Positions 21,901-32,553 of a stretch of 64,000 bases of DNA are shown piece after piece. The position numbers and the translations under genes were made by a program. The notes beneath the pieces are model-generated. The model made no database searches, was not told where the DNA came from, and saw only the letters and a list, made by a program, of their open reading frames with translations. The DNA comes from Oryza sativa Japonica Group (taxonomy: Eukaryota; Streptophyta; Magnoliopsida; Poales; Poaceae). Location: assembly GCF_034140825.1 (NCBI RefSeq), contig NC_089035.1:4423001-4487000 (forward strand), in the 5' to 3' direction. Every line of letters starts with the position of its first letter. Position 1 is the stretch's first letter.

Positions 21901-24428
21901 CATCGTCGATCCCCAAGTCTCCGCGGCGGAGGCGCTCGCGTCGCGACCCCGTCGCCGCCGCCGGCGATCCGCTCCAGCCGAACCCCGCCGCACCGCCGCG
22001 GTAGCTGCCGTCGGCGAGGTGCGTCTCGGCACCGGACTCCAGGAATCGTGCTGCTGCTGGAACGCCGCGCCCGCTCAGCCGGCGGCCGGGCGTCCCGCGT
22101 GGCTCGCTGGCATCGATCGGGGATCCCTCCTACGGGCTCGCCGTCGCGGAGGTTTCAGGGGACCGGCGCTTGGTTGGTAACTTGGTTTCTTTTGATTGTT
22201 TAATTTCTCTGGTTGTGATGTGTGCTCTAGGGTTTAAGCCGAGTTACTGGGTCAGGATGGGTCAGGATGATATATGTTCTGCTTGTTAGGTTCGATGTAT
22301 TGGGTGGATCTAGCTACAGAAGATAATCTTCGATCTTCTGAAGGGGTGGTATAGAGCACGAATCAACCCCAACTCATCATCATCAATGGTTCTATAGTAG
22401 TGTTTGGTGGTTATCCTATTAGTAGTCCTTTATAATGATTGGTTGGATTGATTCATGTGCTCATAATTCGTGTATGGATCATAATTTTGGCTCTTTTCTT
22501 TTCTGTAAGAATCATGTGAAAATATTGTTAGGCATCTCTAATATAAGGTGTTTACGCATGGGCGCTTAAAATAATTAATCATCGGACAATTGAAGGCTCA
22601 TCGAACATCAGGATTAGTACCAATTCTCTCACAGGTGGTAAGAAAATTGATTTTCTTTTGCTACGGACCCATCCAAGCACCTTAATTGGAGATAGAAAGA
22701 TAGAGGAGAAGGTGTCTATTTGATATTTACCGACGAGTCCATTCTTCATGTGGTTCAGTCTGATATACTTCTCAGGTGCCTTTTAAAAAATTGATGCTCT
22801 GCATGTGCATTCACATTTACCCTGTAAACCCAAACATGTAAGCTTGGCGATTGAGATTGTTACTGTTCTATTAACTGTTTCATGTCATGCTGTTTCATTT
22901 ATATGTTGTTTCATTTTTGTTTATGTCACTAAGGAATGTCCACTTCTCACATTTGTCACTAATTCGGTTCAACTTCTCATATATGCCATCATTCCGTTAT
23001 AGCACTTCTCATATTTGCCACTTTAAATTGCTCAAAGGTCGACCATCATTAGCATATGTAAGAATTTCCAGCAAACCCCAAATATCCTTCTTGCTACTCA
23101 CAGTTGCGCTTCCACAGTGCTGTCACCCATGCATGCCTGCTGCTTACAAGATCAGCAAAATACCAAGCCTCTTTACAGTAGGAAGGATAGAGGAGTGTGT
23201 TGGAGATGTCATATCCTTGAGCACTTTCAGATTGTGCTTCAGGTGACAGAAACAGAGTGGCCAGAAAGAGCAGAGCTGGGGTGGCTCAGATGATGGCATC
23301 GCTAACTGTGGATGTCCATGATCTAGCTTCCTCCTTACTTCACTCTTTCCAGCTTCCCACAGCTAACACTGCATGGATCCTGCTTGCACCATCCCAATGC
23401 TATGGCTATGTTGCATGACAACCAGTAGTCGGTTGGTGGAGAACAAGCAGGATTTCAATCTTTTAAAACATCATGAATAGGGAAATTGACAGAATGGCAA
23501 GAATGAAATTTGGTTTAACGGAATGATGGCACAAATGAGAAGCCGAAAGAGGCATAAATAAATGTGCAGTGGGGCAGCCTATATTTCTTCCTTTCTATCC
23601 TTTGACTAATGGATTGCTCAAAAAAAATTTGTTATCCCCTTTCCCCTATTTAATCATTTCGACCTTTTGGCGCATTTACTGACTCTACAAATCAACAGGA
23701 CACGCTCTTTCCTCATCAATCTGCTGACGTTTTGAAATATTGGAATGCTTCTGTCGTCGAATTTGGTTATCTACAGCATCTGAATTGGTTATAACTTATA
23801 ACTTATAAGTGGCATGTCTGCGAAGGTTCCAAGGTACTATTATCACTTAGCAGAGTTACTGCAGTGCATGCATAATCACTTGGTGAAATACTTAAACTGT
23901 GTTTTAATTTATAGCCAGCCAGCATGGTTATAGGGCATTCATGTTTTCATTCATGGTTTAGCACTGCTTTTGTTTAATCTCTACTTGTGAAGTAAGAAAG
24001 ATAAAATTGTTGGGTGATATAACATTGTGATGGGTTGATAAAGTTGCCTTCGTCAAACAATACTTCTTTACGTCTGGCCTGTAGGGCATCATCTAACTTG
24101 CTTCACAAATTTGACCATAAGGATTAGGCTTTTCATAACTGAAATTGGTTGTCTTTCTTACTTCTGTTCTCTTGACCACATCCCAGAATTAAATGAACAT
24201 GGCATCTCATACGTTTCCACTAGGCATCATATACTTATTTTTAGATTTACCTATCAGAAACACATGTTATGCAAAATACAGGTTATGCAACTTCATAATC
24301 CTGTTTAAGCATTTTCGAGTACTTGCTGCAGAAAGTTTATGTTTTTACTGTTTTGATGCATGATGTGATCATGCCGATAATCTGACATACAGATTTGCTT
24401 TAGGCGCCTAGAAGCTAATTCCGTTGGG
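21900..24428 (+). other. 5' leader and long leader intron of F-box gene
   Basis: GC-rich sequence at about 21900-22170 looks like an untranslated first exon; a plausible donor is the GTAACT near 22176. An acceptor TTGCTTTAG just before 24404 would place the coding exon about 25 bases before its ATG. The 2.2 kb between is AT-rich, without long open frames or motifs. Inferred from composition and splice signals. Confidence 0.45.
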
Positions 24429-25481
24429 ATGGCAGATTGGGCTGGTCTTCAGACTGATATCCTTGGTGTAATTGTAAAGAAGCTTGCCGTCCCTGACTAT
24501 CTGAGATTCCGTGCTGTATGCACATCTTGGAACCATCTCTGTAGGGATGTATTCAACTGTCCAAGGATAGACCCATGGCTGATGCTCCCTACAAATGCGC
24601 TTAATGATTCTAAATTTTTGTGTGTACCTGAAAGGAAGAACCAAACCATTCGTCTCCCGAGCACTGTTACAATCTTTGGCTCCACCTGGATTCCTGTTGG
24701 TTCTTCCCATGGTTGGCTCATCTTTTACAGCCCATCTCATGGAACCATGCAGCTGGTTAATCCCATTAGTGGCATGCAGTTCAATCTTCCCCCAATCGGA
24801 CGAAGGGCCTTCTCCAAGGCCATGTTGCTTGACATGAATGACACAAACTTCACTGTTGCTGTCATCTTACGTGACCAGAAAGGATATAAGGTAACGCGTA
24901 AAGGAAGCAACAGCTGGTCATCAGTGGAATCAAAGCATGATCTAGTGGATATCTTCAAGCACAGGAGACAGCTTTACACCGTTGATATATATGGCACAGT
25001 TCAGTTGTGGGCAGAACCGCCCCGTTCATGGCCAGATGAAGATGCCCCGCAGGTGAATGACCCGTATCATAACCTCATTCACTATCCGCATCAACATGGA
25101 AAGCTTAACTGTTTGGTGGAGTCCCCAGCTGGTGATCTAATGAGGGTGAAGCGGCAATCAAATGATAAGTTTGTGGTCTGGATTCTGGACAAGGGGACAT
25201 TTTCCTGGGAGAAGGTTGATAACATCGGGGACTTTGCGCTGTTTGTCAGCTACTACAGCTCGGTCTGTTACCGGGCGAAGGATCATCTCAACCTGAAGTC
25301 GAATTGTGTCTACTTCATTGACTCCTACAGCAACCTGTGCGCATTCAACCTGGAGAACAGGACGAAGGAGCTCGTCGAAGCTCTTGAGCCCGCCCATGCC
25401 CACGGTCATCCAGAGCCTCACGCTGTCCGGCGCAGGCCGGAAGGACAGAGGTACATGTGGTTAATCCCTTCGCTGAGATAA
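24429..25481 (+). CDS. F-box protein with DUF295 domain
   Basis: Single coding exon, 350 residues. The N-terminus (about residues 5-45; LQTDILGVIVKKLAVPDYLRF, then RAVCTSWNHLC) is an F-box, which binds SKP1 in SCF ubiquitin ligases. The remainder is a DUF295-type beta-rich domain (GSSHGWLIFYSPSHGTMQLVNP, and later FVVWILDKGTFSWEKVDNIGD and NCVYFIDSYSN). This belongs to the large F-box/DUF295 family expanded in grasses, most members of which have no known substrate. The start at 24429 is the first in-frame ATG and fits the F-box position. The protein ends shortly after the DUF295 block. The substrate cannot be inferred. Confidence 0.88.
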   Translation: MADWAGLQTDILGVIVKKLAVPDYLRFRAVCTSWNHLCRDVFNCPRIDPWLMLPTNALNDSKFLCVPERKNQTIRLPSTVTIFGSTWIPVGSSHGWLIFYSPSHGTMQLVNPISGMQFNLPPIGRRAFSKAMLLDMNDTNFTVAVILRDQKGYKVTRKGSNSWSSVESKHDLVDIFKHRRQLYTVDIYGTVQLWAEPPRSWPDEDAPQVNDPYHNLIHYPHQHGKLNCLVESPAGDLMRVKRQSNDKFVVWILDKGTFSWEKVDNIGDFALFVSYYSSVCYRAKDHLNLKSNCVYFIDSYSNLCAFNLENRTKELVEALEPAHAHGHPEPHAVRRRPEGQRYMWLIPSLR

Positions 25482-25654
25482 ACCAATGGAGGATGAAAGC
25501 TACGGTACACATCCCCGTTGTCTCTGAACTTACTACAGTATATGTGACTGTCGCTAATTTCATAAAAGTATTGGGCATATCTATAGCACTTCTGTAGATA
25601 AATCAACTGTCTGAACTTTGGACAACTCGTGGTTTGTGATTATCGTGTATTTTG

Positions 25655-25655
<1 letters not shown>

Positions 25656-25691
<36 letters not shown>
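25656..25691. repeat. TA microsatellite
   Basis: An essentially unbroken run of about 17 TA units lies 175 bases beyond the F-box stop codon. Confidence 0.95.
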
Positions 25692-25696
<5 letters not shown>

Positions 25697-26051
25697 AGTT
25701 ATCCTTGTCCAAATTGTTTAAATTATCATCACCCGGTCAGAAATTCAGAATTGTAGATGTAACCGTGTTCATGTATTGCGGGAGGGAGGGACGCGGCGAG
25801 AGCGTCAGGCCGTGCACTGCAGCACGCGGCCGCGCTGTTTCGCCGTGCCTTCCGTGCAATTGCAGAGGCGCGCTCGTCTCGCTTGCTCGCCTCGCTATAT
25901 GAGGCTCGAACGCTCGCGTCGAGCTCAAGAGCGACCAAGAATCACCTGACTACACTCACTGACACCAACGCTGCTGCCGCCGCCGCCGTCGAAGCCGATC
26001 ACGAGCTCTCCCGTTCCGGCGAGCAGCGGCGCGTTCTCGCCGCCGCCGTTC

Positions 26052-26552
26052 ATGGAGCCTTCGACCGCGCAGGGAACATCGGTGGCGCCGGTGCCATGGC
26101 AGAGGCTGGGCCAAGAGCCGCGCCAGCGGGACGGGCGGTGGCGCGCACGGTGCGCGCTCCAGCTCGCCGCCTTCGCCGGCGCGACCGCCGCCTTCGCCGC
26201 CGTGGCGTACCGCGTGCGCCACCGGCCCCGCGACATCGCGTTCCTGGCCGTCACCTACTGGCTCGTCGCGCTGCTGCTTTGCCTCGTCGAGAAGCTCGAG
26301 GCCCTGCGGCTCGACGCGTCCCCGCCGGCGAGGGAGACCGAGCTGCGGCGCGTCAGGCTCGGCGTGTGGGCGGTCGCCGTGACGCTGGGCAACACGGTGG
26401 CGTGGCGCGTCTGCGACGCGATGCCGTTCCTGGCGCTGAAGCTGGGCGTGTGGGGCGTCACGCTGGTGGTACTGGGCTTCGCCTACTACTTCGTCTTCCG
26501 TTCCAAAGCCGGCGAGTGCCACGACGAGGAGCACGGCCATCCCTCAAGCTGA
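26052..26552 (+). CDS. Four-helix membrane protein, DUF6490-like, copy 1
   Basis: Intronless, 166 residues, very GC-rich. Four hydrophobic stretches can be seen: about residues 34-54 (ALQLAAFAGATAAFAAVAY), 63-85 (IAFLAVTYWLVALLLCLVEK), 100-120 (VWAVAVTLGNTVAW) and 130-150 (LKLGVWGVTLVVLGFAYYFVF). Charged loops lie between them and a polar tail ends the protein. The pattern and the RPRDIAFLAV...ALLLCLVEKLEAL block match a small grass family I remember as DUF6490; its function is unknown. The gene 2.1 kb downstream on the same strand has the same layout and is a tandem paralogue. The ATG at 26052 lies in a promoter context with a CTATATGAG box near 25895. Confidence 0.7.
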   Translation: MEPSTAQGTSVAPVPWQRLGQEPRQRDGRWRARCALQLAAFAGATAAFAAVAYRVRHRPRDIAFLAVTYWLVALLLCLVEKLEALRLDASPPARETELRRVRLGVWAVAVTLGNTVAWRVCDAMPFLALKLGVWGVTLVVLGFAYYFVFRSKAGECHDEEHGHPSS

Positions 26553-28686
26553 CGCCGGCGGCAGCCGGCCGCCGCCGGAGAAAGCTTTCCGCGAGTTGCA
26601 CTGGAGGTCTGAACTTGGTAGGATATAGTACTACAGAAATTATTGAACGTGAAGGATGAAATAATTCTTCTAAACATTTCTAAAAATTGAAATGAAATGT
26701 TTTGTTTGATTGAAATTTGTAACGCTACTAAATAATACTATAATGTTTAGGCCGTCAAAGCCCAACGTAGGTCCCCATAGTTTCGCTTATTCGTGAAATA
26801 AACAAAACGGCATATTTGCAAACGAAAAATAATTTATGAATAAAATTTTTGTATACGTGTTTTTAGCGATCTAAAATCAATGGTTGAAAAATAAACTTTG
26901 ATTAAAAATTTAAATTTTGACTGATAAGCATAAGTGAAAAGATGGGGCCATGTTTCCCTAGAAGAAAGAAATTGTAAGATTATCCATTTGGAAAAAAATA
27001 TGTATTGACAGTTTTCGGAAGCTGTATAACCATCGTTGTCTCTCTGCAAAAGCAATTGAGACATGGTGTCTGCTGATGGCGATGTCTCGCTCTCATGTAC
27101 TTTCTCCGTCTAAAAAAAATCTAACCTAAACACAAATGGGACATTACATAGTACAACGAATGAGCATGTCCAGATTCATTGTAAGATGGAACATTACATA
27201 GTACAATAAATTTGGGCATGCTCATTCGTTGTACTATGTAATGTCCCATCCGTATTTAGGATAGGCTTTTTTTTACGGAAGGAATAGTATCTATTTTTTA
27301 GGAACTGAAACCAAATGAATTGATTCTACTATCATATTCCTTTTCCCACAATCCAGCTTCAGAGGAGCGAGCCAAACTGCCAAAAAGGTACAAACAACGC
27401 GTCAACGCGTAATATTTGCGTAAGTTCGTTGATAGATTTGAATTTAAGAAGAGCACAAAGCAGTAGCTATAAACATTGACAAAACATTCAGAAATTCAGA
27501 AAAGTCAGTCCCATCTAGAGTAGTACATGTCAAGAACAGTAAAGTTCCTCCTGGCATTTTCGCCTTCAATTTGACAAAACCTCATCCTAGTTGTTGGATT
27601 ATTAGTTGAAACCACATGCAGACTATCCTGAAAAAAAAACCATGAGTAGGCGAGTAGCAGATCAGTATACCATAGATTTTTCGTGACCATCACGCGTGGT
27701 ACTGTCTCTACGTGTACGCCAAGCAGATCACCCGGAATTACTCTTGAGTTCCCGCTTGTGTGAATAAGACGACTTAATCATGCCGGTACTTTTTTTTTAC
27801 CCACAGGTTAAGTCATGCCCACAGAGACTCATTAATCACAAAAGCTATAATTGTATACTACAAGGAATGTGTTTGTTTTCCTCTAGAATCAAACGCTCCA
27901 CGAACAGTTCATATTGTACTTTAGATTCAAGCTGTAGTTGTAAAATTCAAAGAGCGAACTAGAAGCTAAAAGTTTAGAAAATCAGTTTTTACGTATTCTT
28001 AGAAGTTAGCTACCAACTAATTTCTCAGAATCTTAAACTCGCAAAACAGACTATAATTCTCCTATCGGTTTAAAAAAAAGGAGAAATGACAAAAAGTCTT
28101 CAAAGAAAAATTTTTAAAAGTGATTTACATTTCAAAACCCTGATGGTATTATGAAAGTAATTTTATAATTTAATTTACATTTTTGCTTTTTATGACATAT
28201 AATTTAAATTTATAAGGTATTGATGCTAAACGTTTTATTCGACCTATCCCCACTACGCTATTTTTAATACAGAAGATTAAGAAAAAAGAGAGAAAAAACT
28301 ATGATGCCTCTTTAAAAGTGGTAGGGATAAAATTTGGTGAAAGTTAATAAAGAGGTAATTGGGTGCCATAAATCTTTTCCGGATTAGTACGCTGATTCTC
28401 ATCTAATTCCTACTACATGACTTGACCTGCTGGTCAATCATATTTATCGATCCTTTACATTTTCAATTTTTTTTCCCCAGTGAAACATATTCTCGATCTT
28501 TGCACGACAATTTCCTCGCAAATTTTTTTGCAGAGAAGACGTCAAGCAAGAGGGTAGTATATATAACACACCTTGTTCATTGTGGATCAATAACGATCGG
28601 GCGGAACTAAGCCCGCCCCTGAACCTGAACAAAAGCCTATCGTCGTACAAAGTCGTAATACATATTATCCGAGTGTGACGTGTCCA
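26553..28686. other. Intergenic region with MITE
   Basis: No gene is seen. It contains a foldback MITE at 27100-27287. Remaining open frames are short and AT-rich without motifs. Confidence 0.55.
27100..27287. mobile_element. Stowaway-like foldback MITE
   Basis: The two arms are long inverted repeats (GGGACATTACATAGTACAAC on the left and its complement on the right). The outer ends are CTTTCTCCGTC and an imperfect inverted end ACGGAAGGAATAG. TA stands on both sides. Length is 188 bases. Confidence 0.7.
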
Positions 28687-29154
28687 ATGGACGATGACCT
28701 GTCGAAGAAACCTCAGCGGGAGCAGGACGGCGACAACGCGCTGCTCCCGTGCGTCATCGCGGGCTTCCTCGTCGCCGGCCACGTCGCCGCGTGCACCTAC
28801 CGCGCGGCGGCGGAACCGCGTGACCTCGCCTTCGTCGCCGCCGCGTACACCATGCTCGCGCTGCTCCTCTACTGCGTCGGCAGGTTCGAGGCGCTCGCCG
28901 CCGACGGCTCCTCTCCGGCCGCCGCCGTGGCGAGGGAGCGGCTGAGGCTGCCCGTCTGGGCGCTCTCGACGGCGCTGACCGTCCTCTTCTCGTCGCGCGT
29001 CGCGCCGATGATGCCGCCGCCGCTGAACGCGCTCGTCGTGGCCATGTCGGTGGTCGTCACCGTCGGTGGCTTCTGCTTGCTGTTCCTCGGCAATGCAGGG
29101 GAAGACGACGACGACGAGGACGAGGCAGCTTCTGATCAGGATGAGGAAGTCTGA
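28687..29154 (+). CDS. Four-helix membrane protein, DUF6490-like, copy 2
   Basis: Intronless, 155 residues from the ATG at 28687. An upstream GTG at 28675 in the same frame is not a plausible plant start. Four hydrophobic stretches are seen: LLPCVIAGFLVAGHVAACTY, LAFVAAAYTMLALLLYCVGRF, LPVWALSTALTVLFSS and LVVAMSVVVTVGGFCLLFLG. The block EPRDLAFVAAAY...YCVGRFEALAA parallels RPRDIAFLAVTY...CLVEKLEAL in the gene at 26052, showing tandem duplication. It differs in a strongly acidic C-terminal tail (DDDDEDEAASDQDEEV). Function unknown; probably an integral membrane protein. Confidence 0.7.
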   Translation: MDDDLSKKPQREQDGDNALLPCVIAGFLVAGHVAACTYRAAAEPRDLAFVAAAYTMLALLLYCVGRFEALAADGSSPAAAVARERLRLPVWALSTALTVLFSSRVAPMMPPPLNALVVAMSVVVTVGGFCLLFLGNAGEDDDDEDEAASDQDEEV

Positions 29155-29656
29155 TTCAACCACATTTTCGAACTGTCCTTTGTAATTACAGGAAGAAACG
29201 ATCGAATAATCAATATCAACGTTTGACAACCGTGTGTGTATAAGAATCTGAACAACTAATTAAGTTCGCGTTGCAGTAGCTGTTTGCTAGTAGTTTCTAT
29301 GTGTAAATTTTTTTCTAGTTTAGGCGTGCAAGCACTTTGGTTACTGCGGTAGAAAGTTATTTACATATGTATAAAGGCTGTTTTCCCCCTCTGAAATCAA
29401 ACGAAATTTTATGGTAGACCACTTCATCGTGCCGCTGTGAATCTTAGGAGTAACTTTTAGTTTTACATATTTCCCTTCTCCTCTTTAAGCAAAGACTTGC
29501 ACGCCTAGATTCCGATTATCTAGAAAATTGTCTCCCGCCTATCACAACATCATAGAATCTAAGTAATTCAAAATTTGATCAACAAAGTAACTATATAAAA
29601 GGTACATATTTCCCTCGTAACTTTAATATTTGCTAGACAAGCCTGAAATAGTTATA

Positions 29657-29816
29657 CCCCCTCTGTTCTCTATAAGCATTTCTAGAATTCAAAATTATAC
29701 AACATAAACATTTTGGGTCAGTCACCCTGATACACGGAAATCCATACTTTCAAATCATACAAATTTATATTGTGGTATAAATTTTAGATCATAGTATAAA
29801 TTTGAAACAGATGGAG
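29657..29816. mobile_element. Stowaway-like MITE
   Basis: The left end CCCCCTCTGTTCTCTATAAG and right end AAACAGATGGAG are imperfect inverted repeats. TA flanks both sides. Length is 160 bases, non-coding. Confidence 0.6.
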
Positions 29817-30860
29817 TAATACATTTGATACATTTTAAGAAGGTTTCATACATTTGATCTAAACATTAAAAATATATATCGATGCTTTTTATTATATAAT
29901 TCCACTTGAAACATGTCAGAACAATACGTTTTCGTGAGGACCTATCATGTCCGAGTGAAGGAAACATGACACGGAGAGATGGACGACACAAGCTTGCTGA
30001 CGTCATACCAAATCGGTGTTGTGACGTTGTCAACCTGTTTGCTGAACTGAAGGTTTGCTGTTCGCCTAGCGAGAAGGTTTGTTGTTCGATTGAAGGGGAG
30101 TAATACAACATAGGAGTAGCATTTTTGTGGCACTAATTTCAACAAATGGATTTTCGTCCTAGATTTGACACGGGTGTTTGCATTTACGGCTAATTATTCT
30201 TTCAGTGGTAGGCGACGTACCCGCCGACAGCGAGGCGCCTGTGGTGACTTCGTCAATCTCAAAATATGCCGGTCCAGTCTTCCGGAGGTGCTCATAGGGA
30301 TAGGGTGTGCGTGTGTACGTTCGTAGGGGTGAGTGTGTGCACGTTATGAGCGCCTGCGTTTGTACTGTGTTTCTCAAAAAAAAAAAGAATCAGAACTAGA
30401 AATGTTTATATCATGATACAAATTTTAAACTCTAGAAATATCTACACTTCAGAAATGGAAGGACTAATACATTTCATAAGGTATTCACACATTTGTTCTA
30501 AGTACTAAAAAGATGTATCAATGTTTTATTATTTTTTAGATTTCGACTTGAGTCATGTTCAGAATAATACTCCCTTCGTCCTAGGTTGAGTTTCGTATAT
30601 AAAAGTTAATTTATTTTAAAATGAAAGTAGTATGTTTTCATGAAGAAATATCATGTCTGAGTGAAAGAACCAAGGTTTAAATTCATGTATAGAAAATTGT
30701 TTATTTGAAGACGGAGAGAATACGTTTTCTTGAAGACGTATCATGTCCGAGCGAAAGGAACAGGCCGTGCATGTCACGATGAGAGATGGATGGCGCAAGC
30801 TTGCTGATGTCGTAACAGATCGGCGCTGTGACTTTGTCAACCCGTTTGTTGAACTGAATA
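29813..30860. repeat. Direct segmental duplication, one copy interrupted
   Basis: Sequence at 29813-30050 recurs at about 30463-30860. Shared landmarks include the ACTTGA..CATGTTCAGAA-like stretch, TACGTTTTC, TATCATGTCCGAG, GATGG(A/C)GCAAGCTTGCTGA and TTTGTTGAACTGA. The second copy is interrupted between AATA (near 30570) and TACGTTTTC (30721) by about 150 bases that start CTCCCTTCGTCC. A further copy of the TATCATGTCTGAGTGAAA word lies inside that interruption at about 30648. Confidence 0.65.
30190..30390 (+). mobile_element. SINE, rice type, 5'-truncated
   Basis: The stretch with GGAGGTGCTCATAGGGATAG, then GTGTGCGTGTGTACGTTCGTAG, then GAGCGCCTGCGTTTGTACTG and an A-run near 30379 matches the tail region of rice tRNA-derived SINEs as I remember them. 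No A/B box region was identified, so it is probably truncated. Confidence 0.6.
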
Positions 30861-31622
30861 AGCAGACGAATTGCACAATGCACATGTCACATGCTTATGC
30901 TCCCACAGAGAAGGCACGCAGATTGCTAAAATGCAGCCTTGTAAAATACTACAAGTCTTCAAGAGTCAAGACCATCTTTCGTTTACTTCACTTTGTTGGG
31001 ACACTAGACTTGGTCGGATCAGGATTTATGACTCGGGTCATGTCTTTGCCTATGCATTTCCCATACCCATAGCTTTCAGGTTCCAACCAAACGGCTTTTA
31101 GTTGATCTAATAAGTTCTCCCTTTTTCTCTTTTCCGTCAGGCATCAGCTATATAAACAGAGATCCAACGTAAGTGCTAGGAGGACTCGAGTCTCCTCTAT
31201 CCCTTTGGATCACCATTGATAAAATGAGAGGGACGGAAGAATAAGGAGAGAAGGAAGAGTAGGGGGTTGAAGGAGATGAGTCCCCTTTAATCATATTCTA
31301 TATCTGCCTAACTGAGGGCATGTTCTAAAGTGCGATAGATGATGAATGATGAGTCGGTGACTGAAAACTTAGTTTATGGCAACTATTTAGAGTACAAACG
31401 CTTCAATTCAATACTAGAAAACTACCACCTTCAGTAGTTTGACTATTCAATATCCATCTTATTAAAAATTTAGTATAAATATGAAAAAGTATATGTCATA
31501 CCTAAAATATTTTTAATAATAAAATAAGTCACAACAAAGTAAACAATACTTTTAGGATCAAATGTCAACCACGTCAAATATTTTAATCGGAGGAGTAAAA
31601 ACTTTATTTAGAAAAAATATTG

Positions 31623-31846
31623 CTCCCTCCATCCAAAAATATGAGCATTTCTATTCGTTTTCGTGGTAAGGAAGTATATGGAATTGAGTGATGTGAGATT
31701 GTGGTTGGTTGAAAAGAGAAAGTAGGTGTAGGGACTAAAAGAAGTTAATTATAATTAATTGTGATAAGAGGATAGATAAAAAAATAATTACTACATTTTA
31801 AGATAAATTAAACTCTAGAAATAGATACATTATCGGGATGGAGGGA
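31623..31846. mobile_element. Stowaway-like MITE
   Basis: The left end GCTCCCTCCATCCAAAAATA and right end CGGGATGGAGGGA are inverted repeats of the common rice Stowaway type. Boundaries are approximate. Confidence 0.6.
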
Positions 31847-32553
31847 ACAGTGTTTAGAAGCGGCTGTGTTTGGAGTAGCCGATTGGAAGAAAATCGGTAA
31901 TTTTTCGTGCACGCATTCCTGAACTGTTAAAAGGTACATCGTTTTGCCAAAAAAAGAAGTAAACTATAAGAAAGTTGTTTTAAAATAAAACCGTATTAAT
32001 CATATGCATGTAACTCAACTTGTTTTACATATCCTCTCAATCCTCTATTTTCCCGTCCTTCCAAACACATTCTTAGGGCCTATTTTTTTGGAAGAAAAAT
32101 CAAATGATCTGGATTTCCTAAGGATTAACTCCTATAAGTATAAGTATCATTCGGTTCATAGGAATGTAGGTACGGAAAAACCAAAGGAACATTTTCTTTC
32201 CTAAAAGTTGCAGAGAGAAGAGAAAACATAGGAAATTTTCCATCCATCCAAGTCTCTTGAAAATTCCTATGGATTGAAGTGTGTAAGCATTCTTATTCTT
32301 TCAATTATTTCTATTCTATTGGTGGAATTTCTCCCAAAGGACATTCTCTTGTGACTACATGTGGGCTCACAGCCCAGTCATAGCCCCATAGGTTGTCCAC
32401 GAGGCCCATTGGATGATAGCTGGATTGAGAGCCGTCGGATCGAATCCAACGGATCAGATTGAGTCCAGGAAGAGAGACACGCGGGTTTGCACGGGCGAGC
32501 TCGCCGTCTCTCTCGCCGCCACCGTCGCCTGCTTCGCTCGCGAGAGAGGAGCC

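Larger units (their letters stand above)
29155..32553. other. Intergenic region with duplicated segment, MITEs and SINE
   Basis: No host gene is supported. The stretch holds a MITE (29657-29816), a duplicated segment (29813-30050 and about 30463-30860), a SINE (about 30190-30390) and another MITE (about 31623-31846). From about 32340 the promoter of the NOL9-like gene begins, with a GGCCCA site II word near 32403. Confidence 0.55.

Noticed and set aside
28675-28686. Earlier start for the second four-helix protein
   Set aside because: The codon is GTG; the first ATG in frame is 28687 and gives a sensible N-terminus.
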